From Streptomyces sp. CB00316 (lineage in GTDB: Bacteria; Actinomycetota; Actinomycetes; Streptomycetales; Streptomycetaceae), in the NCBI RefSeq assembly GCF_001905595.1, contig NZ_LIXI01000011.1, positions 128,497 through 192,496 of the forward strand: a stretch of 64,000 bases of DNA, given 5' to 3'. Each line of letters starts with the position of its first letter. Within the stretch, counting starts at the first letter, position 1. The notes under the pieces are model-generated. The model made no database searches. It was not told where the DNA came from and worked only from the letters and a program-made list of their open reading frames with translations. This document shows positions 10,111 to 18,016 of the stretch, piece by piece. A program made the position numbers and the translations under genes.

Positions 10111-11034
10111 GTGACGCGACGCCTGATGCTCCTCGACACCGCCTCCCTCTACTTCCGCGCCTATTTCGGCGTCCCCGACTCGGTGCGCGCACCGGACGGG
10201 ACCCCGGTCAACGCCGCGCGCGGCCTCCTCGACTTCATCGCCCGCCTGGTGCAGGACCACCGGCCGGACGAGCTGGTCGCCTGCTGGGACAACGACTGGC
10301 GCCCGCAGTGGCGGGTGGACCTGATCCCCACGTACAAGGCACACCGGGTGGCCGTCGAGACGCCCGCGGGGCGGACCGACGAGGAGGAGATCCCCGACAC
10401 GCTCTCCCCGCAGGTCCCGATCATCGAGGACGTGCTGGCCGCGCTCGGGATCGCCCGCGTCGGCGTCACGCCGTACGAGGCGGACGACGTGATCGGCACG
10501 CTCACCGCCCGGGCGACCGGGCCCGTGGACATCGTGACCGGCGACCGCGACCTCTATCAGCTGGTCGACGACGCCCGGCAGGTGCGGGTGCTCTATCCCC
10601 TCAAGGGGGTCGGCACGCTCCAGATGACCGACGAGGCGTGGCTCCGCGAGAAGTACGGGGTGGACGGCGCGGGCTATGTGGACCTGGCCCTCCTCCGCGG
10701 CGACCCGAGCGACGGGCTCCCGGGCGTGCCCGGCATCGGCGAGAAGACGGCGGCGAAGCTGCTGGACGCGTACGGGAACCTGGCCGGGATCATGGCGGCG
10801 GTGGACGACCCGAAGGCGAAGCTCACCCCCTCGCAGCGCAAGCGGCTGGACGAGGCTCGGGAGTACGTGGCGGTGGCACCGAAGGTCGTGCGGGTGGCCC
10901 AGGACGTGCCGCTGCCCGATTTCGACCCGGCACTGCCGCGCGAGCCTCGCGACCCGGCCGCGCTGGAAGCGCTTGCCGACCAGTGGGGGCTGGGCGGGGC
11001 GCTTCGGCGGCTCCTCACCACACTCCAGGCCTGA
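10111..11034 (+). CDS. 5'-3' exonuclease, PolI N-terminal/FEN type
   Basis: About 307 residues. It starts LMLLDTASLYFRAYFG with the first metal-binding Asp and has ACWDNDWRPQWR, YEADDVIGTL and DIVTGDRDLYQL, the acidic clusters of the PIN-like nuclease. The helix-hairpin-helix GLPGVPGIGEKTAAKLL follows, the arrangement of the 5'-nuclease domain of DNA polymerase I. As a stand-alone protein it probably processes flaps or RNA primers. The start is uncertain: GTG at 10111 fits the family, GTG at 10087 is also in frame, and no strong ribosome binding site precedes either. Confidence 0.85.
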   Translation: MTRRLMLLDTASLYFRAYFGVPDSVRAPDGTPVNAARGLLDFIARLVQDHRPDELVACWDNDWRPQWRVDLIPTYKAHRVAVETPAGRTDEEEIPDTLSPQVPIIEDVLAALGIARVGVTPYEADDVIGTLTARATGPVDIVTGDRDLYQLVDDARQVRVLYPLKGVGTLQMTDEAWLREKYGVDGAGYVDLALLRGDPSDGLPGVPGIGEKTAAKLLDAYGNLAGIMAAVDDPKAKLTPSQRKRLDEAREYVAVAPKVVRVAQDVPLPDFDPALPREPRDPAALEALADQWGLGGALRRLLTTLQA

Positions 11035-11041
11035 GGTGTTA

Positions 11042-11059
11042 ACTTAGGCATACCTAAGT
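11042..11059. promoter_or_regulatory. iron box (DmdR/IdeR-type operator)
   Basis: ACTTAGGCATACCTAAGT: 7-bp perfect arms around CATA, matching the core TTAGG...CCTAA of the actinobacterial DmdR1/IdeR binding site. It lies 100 bp upstream of the siderophore-interacting protein gene, so that gene is probably repressed by iron. Confidence 0.85.
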
Positions 11060-11160
11060 CATCGGGGCCGGAGGTGTCCGGCCCCGGGCGCCGATACGTA
11101 CGCCGCACGCACCCGTCCACCGACGAGCGCGCCTGTACGTCGAAACCCAGGGAGCACCTC

Positions 11161-12012
11161 GTGGCAGAGCGGCCGGCCCGGCAAGGACCCAAGGCCCATG
11201 GGGCGCAGGTCGTGCGCACCGAGCGGATCGCCCCGCACATGGTGCGCGTGGTCCTCGGCGGCGAGGGGCTCGCCGAATTCTCCCTGGACGGCTTCACCGA
11301 CCACTACGTCAAGCTGTGCTTCGCGCCCGAGGGCGCCGACTACGCGCACCCGTTCGACATCGCGGCCATCCGCGAGAGCCACCCGCGCGAGCTGTGGCCC
11401 ACGACCCGTACGTACACGATCCGCTCGTGGGACCCGGTCGCCCGGGAGATGGCCGTCGACTTCGTCGTCCATGGCGACGAGGGCCTCGCGGGACCGTGGG
11501 CGCAGCGCGCCCGGGCCGGCGAGCAGGTCACCGTCCTCGGCCCCGGCGGCGGTTACACACCGCAGGCCTCGGCCGACTGGCACCTCCTGGTCGGCGACGA
11601 GAGCGCCCTCCCGGCGATCGCCGCGTCGCTGGAGCAGATGCCGGTGGGCGCCCTGGTGCACGCGTTCGTCGAGGTGCCGGACGCCTCCGAGGAGCAGAAG
11701 ATCGTGACGCCCGACGGGGTGGCCGTGACCTGGCTGCACCGCGCCGACCGGCCGGTCGGCGAGCTGCTGACCGCAGCGGTGAAGGGGCTGGACTTCCCCG
11801 AGGGCGAGGTCCAGGCGTTCGTACACGGGGAGGCGGGCTTCGTGAAGGAGATCCGCCGCTATCTACGCGTGGAGCGGCAGATTCCGCTCGCCCAGCTGTC
11901 GATCTCCGGCTACTGGCGCCTCGGCCAGAACGACGACGCCTGGCGCGCGGTCAAGCGCGAGTGGAACGAGCAGGTGGAGCGAGAGCAGGAGGGGCCGGCG
12001 GCGGCCGCGTAG
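11161..12012 (+). CDS. siderophore-interacting protein (FAD-dependent ferric-siderophore reductase)
   Basis: 283 residues of the SIP/ViuB family. The N-terminal FAD-binding barrel (RIAPHMVRVVLGGEGL, then RTYTIRSWDP, the RxYT flavin motif) is followed by an NAD(P)H-binding lobe (LVGDESALPAIAASLEQMP) and a C-terminal segment (HGEAGFVKEIRRYL). These proteins release iron from imported ferric siderophores by reduction in the cytosol. The GTG at 11161 has GGGAG 7 nt upstream; the open frame extends upstream through the operator region and is not coding there. The iron box at 11042-11059 points to DmdR control. A strong hairpin terminator follows the gene. Confidence 0.88.
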   Translation: MAERPARQGPKAHGAQVVRTERIAPHMVRVVLGGEGLAEFSLDGFTDHYVKLCFAPEGADYAHPFDIAAIRESHPRELWPTTRTYTIRSWDPVAREMAVDFVVHGDEGLAGPWAQRARAGEQVTVLGPGGGYTPQASADWHLLVGDESALPAIAASLEQMPVGALVHAFVEVPDASEEQKIVTPDGVAVTWLHRADRPVGELLTAAVKGLDFPEGEVQAFVHGEAGFVKEIRRYLRVERQIPLAQLSISGYWRLGQNDDAWRAVKREWNEQVEREQEGPAAAA

Positions 12013-12036
12013 GCCCCCTCGCACCCGGGAAGTAAC

Positions 12037-12072
12037 CGGACCCCGTCCGCCGTCCTCGGCGGGCGGGGTCCG
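12037..12072. terminator. hairpin terminator after SIP gene
   Basis: Inverted repeat CGGACCCCGTCCGCC / GGCGGGCGGGGTCCG with one internal mismatch and a 6-nt loop. It is placed between the convergent SIP and MerR genes and could serve both. Confidence 0.75.
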
Positions 12073-12116
12073 CGCGCACCCGGGGCTGCCCCACCCGTCG
12101 GGGGCGCGGCACGACA

Positions 12117-12773
12117 TCAGGCTTCCGCAGCACCCCCGTCGGTCTCCCGCGACTCGTAGCGCCGGACCGAGACGTCCTCGTGGGCCAGCCTGCGCAGGGC
12201 ACCGAACATCGCCTCCCCCAGGACCGTCCCCACCACCACGCTCTCCGCCAGCTCCTCACGGGACACCAGGCGCTGCACGTAGTCGAGGTCGGCGCGGGCG
12301 ACGGACTCGGCCGCGTCGGCGTAGACCTCCAGCAGGTCGGCGAATCCGCCGTGCCCGACCCGGCGCAGAGCGGCGATCACTCCGGCCAGCGACTCGGCCG
12401 CCGTGGCCCCCTCCTCGATCTGCCAGCCGCGTCGCACCAGCAGCTCGGCCACATCCTCCCGGGCCCGTTCCAGCTCCGGCCCGGCCTCGCCCTCGCCGAG
12501 CGGAGGGACACCCTCCGACGCTCGGCCCAGCACCTCTATCACCGGCTGTCCGGGGTCGTCCGCGGCCGCCAGGACCTCACCGATGGCCGCGAGCGAGAGG
12601 CCGCCCACCTCCAGCAGGACCCGGATCAGGCGCAGCCGCCGTTCGTGTTCGGGGCCGTAGTCCGCCTGGTTGGGGCTCGTCAGCTCCCCAGCGGGCAGAA
12701 GCCGTTCCCGTACATAGAACTTGATCGTCGGTACCGGAACCCCGGATCTACGGCTCAACTCGCCGATGCGCAC
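12117..12773 (-). CDS. MerR-family transcriptional regulator
   Basis: 218 residues. The N-terminal MerR winged helix (RIGELSRRSGVPVPTIKFYVRERLL) is followed by the usual dimerising coiled coil (residues about 45-90) and a C-terminal alpha-helical region of about 120 residues resembling the tail found in TetR/MerR hybrids. It lacks the cobalamin-binding domain of LitR/CarH and the Cys pair of metal-sensing MerR proteins, so its signal is unknown. The GTG at 12773 was chosen because the HTH begins there. It is divergent from the membrane-protein pair at 12894-14311, with a 10-bp inverted repeat in between, and most likely controls that pair. Confidence 0.82.
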   Translation of the reverse strand: MRIGELSRRSGVPVPTIKFYVRERLLPAGELTSPNQADYGPEHERRLRLIRVLLEVGGLSLAAIGEVLAAADDPGQPVIEVLGRASEGVPPLGEGEAGPELERAREDVAELLVRRGWQIEEGATAAESLAGVIAALRRVGHGGFADLLEVYADAAESVARADLDYVQRLVSREELAESVVVGTVLGEAMFGALRRLAHEDVSVRRYESRETDGGAAEA

Positions 12774-12815
12774 CGCGTGTCCGCCTTTCCACCCTTGCCA
12801 GATCAGACCGCCATC

Positions 12816-12858
12816 ATAGATAGTGACCTTATGGATAGCGGTAAGCGCCACTATCTAT
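12816..12858. promoter_or_regulatory. inverted-repeat operator between divergent MerR and membrane genes
   Basis: Perfect 10-bp arms ATAGATAGTG (12816-12825) and CACTATCTAT (12849-12858) with a 23-bp centre. This AT-rich palindrome stands out sharply from the surrounding GC-rich DNA and sits exactly between the two divergent starts (12773 and 12894), as expected for the MerR protein's operator. Confidence 0.7.
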
Positions 12859-12893
12859 ATGTCGGTTCAGGACAACCTCACAGGCGGTCCCTC

Positions 12894-13871
12894 ATGTCGT
12901 GGCGTTCCTGGCATCGCCCGTTGGTCGTCTCCTCCGCCGCGATGGCCCTCGGAGCACTCGTCTGTGCCGTCGGCCTCGTGGTCGACGACCGGGTCCTGGT
13001 GGGCGCCCCGATCTGGGCGAAGCCGTTCAAGTTCTCCGTCTCCTTCAGCGCCTACAGCCTGACCCTGGCCTGGATGCTCGCGCAGACGACCTGGGGGCGC
13101 CGGACCGGCTGGTGGGCGGGGAACGTCGTCGTCCTCACGAGCGTCCTCGAGATGGTGATCATCACCGGTCAGGTCATCCGCGGGAAGCGCAGCCACTTCA
13201 ACGCCGAGACCGCGTTCGACGCGAACCTGTACACGGTGATGGGACTCACCGTCGTCGTCCTGTGGGCGGCCACCCTCGTCATCGCCGTCCTGCTGCTGCG
13301 CAACCGGCTGGCCGACCGGGCGACGGCCTGGGCGATCCGGGGCGGTGCGCTGATCGCCCTGGCGGGCGCGGCCGTCGGCTTCCCGATGTCGCAGCCGACC
13401 GCGGAGCAGCGGGCCGCCGGGAACCTGGACTCCGCCGACGTGATCGGCGCCCACTCCGTCGGCGTACCGGACGGCGGACCCGCGATGCCGCTGACCGGCT
13501 GGTCCACGACCGGCGGCGACCTGAGGATCCCGCACTTCCTGGGCATGCACGCGCTCCAGCTGATCCCGCTGTTCCTGATTGCGCTGGTGCTGCTCGCACC
13601 CCGGTTCGCCCGGCTGCGCGATGCCGGGGTGCGGCTGCGTCTCGTACGGGTTGTGACCGTCGGGTACGCGGGGCTCGTCGCGCTGACCACCTGGCAGGCG
13701 CTGCGGGGGCAGCCCTTCATCCACCCGGACTCCGCGACCCTCACAGCCGCCGGGGTGCTTCTGGCGGCGGTGGCGGCCGGGGTGTGGGCGGCGCTGCGCA
13801 CCGTCCCCGAACCCGTATCCGTACGCACAGAGACCGAACCGGCCTCCGACAGCAAGGAGTTCACGGCATGA
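12894..13871 (+). CDS. polytopic membrane protein of unknown function
   Basis: 325 residues with seven or eight predicted helices, the first around residues 10-28. Notable conserved-looking segments are IWAKPFKFSVSFSAYSLTLAW, a loop with a Gly/Asp/Pro-rich stretch (GVPDGGPAMPLTGWSTTGG), and RIPHFLGMHALQ, whose two histidines near a helix end could bind metal, heme or quinone. I do not recognise a named family. The start ATG at 12894 follows the putative MerR operator. The stop overlaps the next start (ATGA), so the two proteins are translationally coupled and may form a complex. Confidence 0.75.
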   Translation: MSWRSWHRPLVVSSAAMALGALVCAVGLVVDDRVLVGAPIWAKPFKFSVSFSAYSLTLAWMLAQTTWGRRTGWWAGNVVVLTSVLEMVIITGQVIRGKRSHFNAETAFDANLYTVMGLTVVVLWAATLVIAVLLLRNRLADRATAWAIRGGALIALAGAAVGFPMSQPTAEQRAAGNLDSADVIGAHSVGVPDGGPAMPLTGWSTTGGDLRIPHFLGMHALQLIPLFLIALVLLAPRFARLRDAGVRLRLVRVVTVGYAGLVALTTWQALRGQPFIHPDSATLTAAGVLLAAVAAGVWAALRTVPEPVSVRTETEPASDSKEFTA

Positions 13872-14311
13872 CCGGCACCCTCTTCGAGATCACGTTCTAT
13901 CTGGCGGCACCGTTCTGGCTGCTGATGATCTTCGCCCCCACCTGGTCCGTCACCATGCGGGTAGCCTCCTCACCCCTGACGGTCCTGCCGCTTCTCGCCG
14001 TCTACACCGTCCTGGCCGTTCAGGTCTTCCCGGAGCTCTGGACGGCGGTGAGCAGCCCGGACATCGACACCCTACGGGAGCTGACGGCGTTGGCCGAAGG
14101 CGCAGGAGCCCTGTGGGCGCAGGTGATCGCCTGGGATCTGCTGGTCGGCCAGTGGGTGTTCCTCCAGAGCCGGAAGCTCGGCTTCTCCCCGTGGCTGATG
14201 GGCCCGCTGCTCGTGCTGACGGTCCTGCTCTCGCCGTTCGGGCTGCTCCTCTTCCTCGCACTGCGCGCCACCCGGCGGGGCGCGGACCGGCCGCAGGAGC
14301 AGCACGGCTGA
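13868..14311 (+). CDS. ABA4-like family membrane protein (DUF4281)
   Basis: 147 residues, four hydrophobic helices. The second half (WAQVIAWDLLVGQWVFLQSRK, then a long final helix ending LLLFLALR) matches the ABA4/DUF4281 pattern. Plant ABA4 is needed for neoxanthin synthesis; the bacterial relatives have no established biochemical role. It overlaps the preceding membrane gene by 4 bp (ATGA) and ends about 60 bp upstream of the SigK-type promoter. A link to carotenoid or light physiology is tempting next to a photolyase and a lipid-modification cluster, but is inference only. Confidence 0.7.
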   Translation: MTGTLFEITFYLAAPFWLLMIFAPTWSVTMRVASSPLTVLPLLAVYTVLAVQVFPELWTAVSSPDIDTLRELTALAEGAGALWAQVIAWDLLVGQWVFLQSRKLGFSPWLMGPLLVLTVLLSPFGLLLFLALRATRRGADRPQEQHG

Positions 14312-14373
14312 AACGCGCCGCTGCGTCGTACGGTCGGGCGGGGACCGGTTCTGGAAAGATCGCGGGCATCGGA

Positions 14374-14401
14374 CCAATCCGGACGGCAGTCGGCTCCGAA
14401 T
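14374..14401 (+). promoter_or_regulatory. SigK-type ECF promoter upstream of sigK
   Basis: CCAATCC (14374-14380), 16-nt spacer, CGAAT (14397-14401), 39 nt before the sigK start. The same -35, spacer length and -10 recur at 22812-22839 (minus) and 22884-22911 (plus). It resembles the mycobacterial SigK consensus (CCATCC ... CGAAT), so the sigma factor is predicted to transcribe its own gene. Confidence 0.85.
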
Positions 14402-14440
14402 CAATTCTTGGAACCGATGACGTCCCGGGAGGAAACCCGC

Positions 14441-15025
14441 GTGAACCAAGCCGTACAGATCAGCGGGGTGCCCTCGCCAGAGCCTGACCTGCAGGAACTC
14501 ATGGTGCTGGTCGCGCGGGGGGACCAGGACGCGTTCGCCAGGGTGTACGACGCGGTCTCCGGGCCCGTGCTCGGCCTCGTACGCGGTGTCCTGCGCGACC
14601 CGGCCCAGTCGGAGGAGGTCGCCCAGGAGGTCCTGGTCGAGGTGTGGCGGACCGCCCCCCGCTTCCAGGCCTCCCGGGGCAGCGCCATGAACTGGGTGCT
14701 GACCCTCGCCCACCACCGGGCCGTCGACCGGGTCCGCTCGGCGGAGGCGTCGGCGGCGCGGGAGCACAGGGCGGCGCTCCTGGACCGCACGCCCGCCTTC
14801 GACGAGGTCTCCGAACAGGTGGAGACGCGGTTGGAGAGAGAGCAGGTACGCCGCTGTCTGCGGACCCTGTCCGAACTCCAGCGGCAGTCCGTCACCCTGG
14901 CCTACTACCGGGGCCTGACCTACCGTGAGGTGGCGGAACTCCTCACCGTGCCGCTGGGCACCATCAAGACACGACTCCGCGACGGCCTCATCCGGCTGCG
15001 CGACTGCCTGGGGGTGAGCGCATGA
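14441..15025 (+). CDS. sigK: ECF RNA polymerase sigma factor, SigK type
   Basis: 194 residues. Sigma-70 region 2 is seen at LVARGDQDAFARVYDAVSG through VAQEVLVEVWRTAPRF, with LTLAHHRAVDRVRS following; region 4 is at LSELQRQSVTLAYYRGLTYREVAELLTVPLGTIKTRLRDGLIRL. The GTG at 14441 is preferred because GGGAGG lies 8 nt upstream; an in-frame ATG at 14417 is less likely. The stop overlaps the anti-sigma start (ATGA), typical of a sigma/anti-sigma pair. The upstream CCAATCC-N16-CGAAT promoter implies autoregulation. Family name follows the mycobacterial SigK/RskA pair, supported by the linked lipid operon and fasciclin gene. Confidence 0.88.
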   Translation: MNQAVQISGVPSPEPDLQELMVLVARGDQDAFARVYDAVSGPVLGLVRGVLRDPAQSEEVAQEVLVEVWRTAPRFQASRGSAMNWVLTLAHHRAVDRVRSAEASAAREHRAALLDRTPAFDEVSEQVETRLEREQVRRCLRTLSELQRQSVTLAYYRGLTYREVAELLTVPLGTIKTRLRDGLIRLRDCLGVSA

Positions 15026-15774
15026 ACACGGCCGAACTGCACACGCTGACCGGGGCCTATGCACTGCATGCGCTGCCGGAGGACGAGCGCCGCGAGTTCG
15101 AGCGGCACCTGGACGACTGCGAGGCCTGCACCCAGGAGGTGCGGGAGCTCTCGGCCACGGCCGCCCGGCTCGGTCTCGCCGTCGCCGAGAGTCCCCCGCG
15201 CGAGCTGCGCGAGAGGGTCCTGCGGGAGATCACGACCGTACGCCAGGAGGTGCCGTCGCACGGCAGACCGGGGCGTACGGGCGGCGGTGGCCGCACCGGC
15301 CGCTGGTCCACCTACGCGCTGGCCGCCTGCATCGCGGCGGCGGCCGCCTTCGGCGGAGTGGCGGTGTGGCAGAACCAGGTGGCGCAGGACGCCCGCCAGG
15401 AGGCGAACCAGGCCCAGCGGCAGAACGAGCAGCTGGCCCAGGTACTCTCCGCGCCGGACGCGAAGACCAGCTCGGGCGAGCTGACCGGCGGCGCTCGCGG
15501 CACCGTCGTCGTCTCGGAGCAGGAGAACCGGGCGGTGTTCCTGGCCTCGGGGATGGAGCGGCCTCCGAGCGGCAAGGTGTACCAGCTCTGGTTCAACGAC
15601 GAGGGCACCATGCGTTCGGCCGGTCTGATGGACCCCTCGGCGAGCGATGACGCGGTGCTGCTGGACGGGCCCGTGGACCGGGCGTCGGGGATGGGCATCA
15701 CGGTCGAACCGGCGGGCGGATCGGCCGAACCGACCTCCGACCCGGTGGCCCTGATGGACTTCCCGACCGCCTGA
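15022..15774 (+). CDS. rskA: membrane anti-sigma factor, RskA type
   Basis: 250 residues. The N-terminal zinc-finger-like anti-sigma domain (ALHALPEDERREFERHLDDCEACTQEV) has the H-x3-C-x2-C motif. One transmembrane helix lies near residues 95-116 (YALAACIAAAAAFGGVAVW), followed by a short coiled coil and an extracytoplasmic RskA domain (VFLASGMERPPSGKVYQLWF, ending PVALMDF). RskA proteins hold SigK at the membrane and are cleaved by Rip/Rseq-type proteolysis on a redox or envelope signal. A site-2 protease gene lies elsewhere in this window at 46253-47503, but no functional link is shown. The gene overlaps sigK by 4 bp and is followed after 42 bp by phr. Confidence 0.88.
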   Translation: MNTAELHTLTGAYALHALPEDERREFERHLDDCEACTQEVRELSATAARLGLAVAESPPRELRERVLREITTVRQEVPSHGRPGRTGGGGRTGRWSTYALAACIAAAAAFGGVAVWQNQVAQDARQEANQAQRQNEQLAQVLSAPDAKTSSGELTGGARGTVVVSEQENRAVFLASGMERPPSGKVYQLWFNDEGTMRSAGLMDPSASDDAVLLDGPVDRASGMGITVEPAGGSAEPTSDPVALMDFPTA

Positions 15775-15816
15775 CCTCCCTCCCCTCTGCCCTCGTCCGC
15801 AAGGAGCTTGCGTTCC

Positions 15817-17172
15817 ATGAACGTCGCGGTGGTGCTGTTCACCTCCGATCTGCGTCTGCACGACAACCCGGTGCTGCGTTCCGCCCTGCGGGACGCGGAC
15901 CGGGTCGTCCCGCTCTTCGTCCGGGACGACGCCGTCCACCGGGCCGGGTTCGACGCCCCCAACCGGCTCGCGTTCCTCGCCGACTGCCTGGCGGACCTGG
16001 ACGCCGGACTACGGAAACGGGGCGGCCGGCTCATCGTCCGTGCGGGCGCGGTGGCGAAGGAGGTGCGCCGGCTGGTCGAGGAGACCGGGGCGGGGGCGGT
16101 GCACATGGCCGCCGGGGTGAGCGGGTACGCGGCACGGCGTGAGGAGCAGTTGCGTACCGCCCTGGCGGACAGCGGCTGCGAGCTGCGCATCCATGACGCG
16201 GTGGTCACCGCGCTCGCTCCGGGCCGGGTGGTCCCGGCGGGCAAGGACCACTTCGCGGTGTTCACCCCGTACTTCCGCCGTTGGGAGGCGGCGGGGGTGC
16301 GGGGCACGCTGACCGCACCCCGCACGCTCCGGCTGCCGGACGGTGAGCTCTCCTCCGACCCGCTCCCCGCGCGGAACGACGTCAAGGAGGTCTCCCCCGC
16401 CCTGGCCGACGGGGGCGAGGGGGCGGGCCGCAAGCTGGTGACGTCCTGGCTCGACGGCGACATGGGCGACTACGCCGACGGCCACGACGACCTCGCCGGG
16501 GACGCCACCTCCCGGCTCTCCCCGCACCTCCACTTCGGTACGGTCTCCGCCGCCGAACTGGCCACCCGGGCCCAGGAGAAGGGCGGACCGGGCGGCGAGG
16601 CGTTCGTCCGGCAGCTCGCCTGGCGCGACTTCCACCACCAGGTGCTGGCGGCCCGCCACGACGCCTCCTGGTCCGACTACCGGCCGCGCCGGGACCGCTG
16701 GCGCTCCGACGAGGACGAGATCACCGCCTGGAAGACCGGGCGGACCGGGTATCCCGTGGTGGACGCTGCGATGCGGCAGCTGGCGCACGAGGGGTGGATG
16801 CACAACCGGGGGCGGCTGCTCGCCGCGAGCTTCCTCACCAAGACGCTGTACGTGGACTGGCGGGTGGGCGCCCGGCACTTCCTGGAGCTGCTGGTCGACG
16901 GCGACATCGCGAACAACCAGCTCAACTGGCAGTGGGTCGCGGGCACGGGCACGGACACCCGGCCCAACCGGGTGCTCAACCCGGTGGCCCAGGCCAAGCG
17001 CTACGACCCGCGCGGCGATTACGTACGCCGGTGGGTGCCGGAGCTGGCGGGGGTGGAAGGGGCCGCGGTCCACGAGCCGTGGAAGGTGAAGGAGCGGCTC
17101 GACTATCCGGAGCCGGTGGTGGACCTGGGCGAGGCGCGGGCACGGTTCGAGAGGGCGCGCGGGCTGGACTGA
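15817..17172 (+). CDS. phr: deoxyribodipyrimidine photolyase
   Basis: 451 residues. The N-terminal alpha/beta domain (VVLFTSDLRLHDNPVLRSAL) binds the antenna cofactor. The helical FAD domain includes RLSPHLHFGTVS, GYPVVDAAMRQLAHEGWMHNR and WRVGARHFLELLVDGD, with the NQLNWQWVAGTGTDT signature of class I CPD photolyases. It repairs UV-induced cyclobutane pyrimidine dimers with visible light. The ATG at 15817 follows AAGGAG. It lies 42 bp after rskA with no terminator between, so it is probably transcribed from the sigK promoter, linking photorepair to the ECF regulon. A perfect terminator follows. Confidence 0.92.
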   Translation: MNVAVVLFTSDLRLHDNPVLRSALRDADRVVPLFVRDDAVHRAGFDAPNRLAFLADCLADLDAGLRKRGGRLIVRAGAVAKEVRRLVEETGAGAVHMAAGVSGYAARREEQLRTALADSGCELRIHDAVVTALAPGRVVPAGKDHFAVFTPYFRRWEAAGVRGTLTAPRTLRLPDGELSSDPLPARNDVKEVSPALADGGEGAGRKLVTSWLDGDMGDYADGHDDLAGDATSRLSPHLHFGTVSAAELATRAQEKGGPGGEAFVRQLAWRDFHHQVLAARHDASWSDYRPRRDRWRSDEDEITAWKTGRTGYPVVDAAMRQLAHEGWMHNRGRLLAASFLTKTLYVDWRVGARHFLELLVDGDIANNQLNWQWVAGTGTDTRPNRVLNPVAQAKRYDPRGDYVRRWVPELAGVEGAAVHEPWKVKERLDYPEPVVDLGEARARFERARGLD

Positions 17173-17202
17173 GGGCCTGTACGCCTGAGCGCGTACAGGC
17201 CC
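17173..17202. terminator. bidirectional hairpin terminator between phr and the lipid operon
   Basis: Perfect 12-bp inverted repeat GGGCCTGTACGC / GCGTACAGGCCC with a 6-nt loop, beginning at the phr stop. It separates two convergent transcription units of the same predicted regulon. Confidence 0.85.
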
Positions 17203-17212
17203 TCCACACATT

Positions 17213-18016
17213 TCACCCGCGCCGAGGGGGCCGGGGGAAGAACCCGCTCGTCCGGGCCTGGTAGTCGGCGTACCCGGCGCGTTCGGCCATATGGCGCTCC
17301 AGCAGGGCCGCCCCGCTCCCCTTGGTCAGCAGGAACGTCATCACCAGCGGGGCCACGACCGTCGCGGCGGCGGCAGCGGGCGCCTGGCAGACGAAGAGGA
17401 ACAGCCCCCACCAGACGAGGAAGTCACCGAAGTAGTTCGGGTGCCGGGTCCACGACCACAGGCCCCGGTCCATGATCTTCCCCTGGTTGGCGGTGTCGGC
17501 CTTGAACCGGGCGAGCTGGTGGTCCCCGATCGCCTCGAAGGCGAGCCCGACCGCCCACAGCACCGCACCCGCCCAGGCCCACCACACCAGAGGCCCGGTC
17601 AGATACTGCGCGGCCTGCACCGGCAGCGAGACCAGCCAGACCAGCGCGCCCTGGAGGAGGTAGACCTTGCGCAGGGCGTGGAGCTTCGGGTTGCCGGGGG
17701 CCTTGGCCAGCATCTTCTCGTAGCGCGGGTCCTCCCCGTGGCCGCGCCCGCGCCGCCCGATGTGGACGGCGAGCCGCAGCCCCCAGACCACGGTCAGTAC
17801 GGTCACCAGGAGCCGCCGCCCGTCGTCGCCCTCCCCGGCCGAGAGGCCGTACGAGACGAGGGCGACGGCGGCGAAGCCGAGGCCCCAGGCGACGTCGACG
17901 ATGCGGTGGACGCCCTTCTTCAGGGCGACGGCGAAGGTGACCAGCATGACGGCGAGGGCGGCGCCGGCCGCGCCCGCGAGCCCGCTCGCGAACGCGGCCC
18001 AGGCGAAGCCGCTCAC
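17213..18016 (-). CDS. DUF1295 membrane protein (steroid 5-alpha-reductase/ICMT-like fold)
   Basis: 267 residues with about seven helices. The motif IMDRGLWSWTRHPNYFGDFLVWWGLFL near residue 180 is the hallmark of DUF1295, a family related to steroid 5-alpha reductases and isoprenylcysteine methyltransferases, which bind NADPH or SAM in the membrane. It is the last gene of a five-gene operon on the minus strand, overlapping the previous gene by 4 bp. The mycobacterial homologue sits beside sigK in the same company. A role as lipid reductase or methyltransferase partner is inferred. Confidence 0.85.
   Translation of the reverse strand: MSGFAWAAFASGLAGAAGAALAVMLVTFAVALKKGVHRIVDVAWGLGFAAVALVSYGLSAGEGDDGRRLLVTVLTVVWGLRLAVHIGRRGRGHGEDPRYEKMLAKAPGNPKLHALRKVYLLQGALVWLVSLPVQAAQYLTGPLVWWAWAGAVLWAVGLAFEAIGDHQLARFKADTANQGKIMDRGLWSWTRHPNYFGDFLVWWGLFLFVCQAPAAAAATVVAPLVMTFLLTKGSGAALLERHMAERAGYADYQARTSGFFPRPPRRG

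Noticed and set aside
12117..12773. MerR gene as the light sensor LitR/CarH
   Set aside because: At 218 residues it lacks the cobalamin-binding domain and its ExxH-type motif; only the MerR DNA-binding domain is shared.
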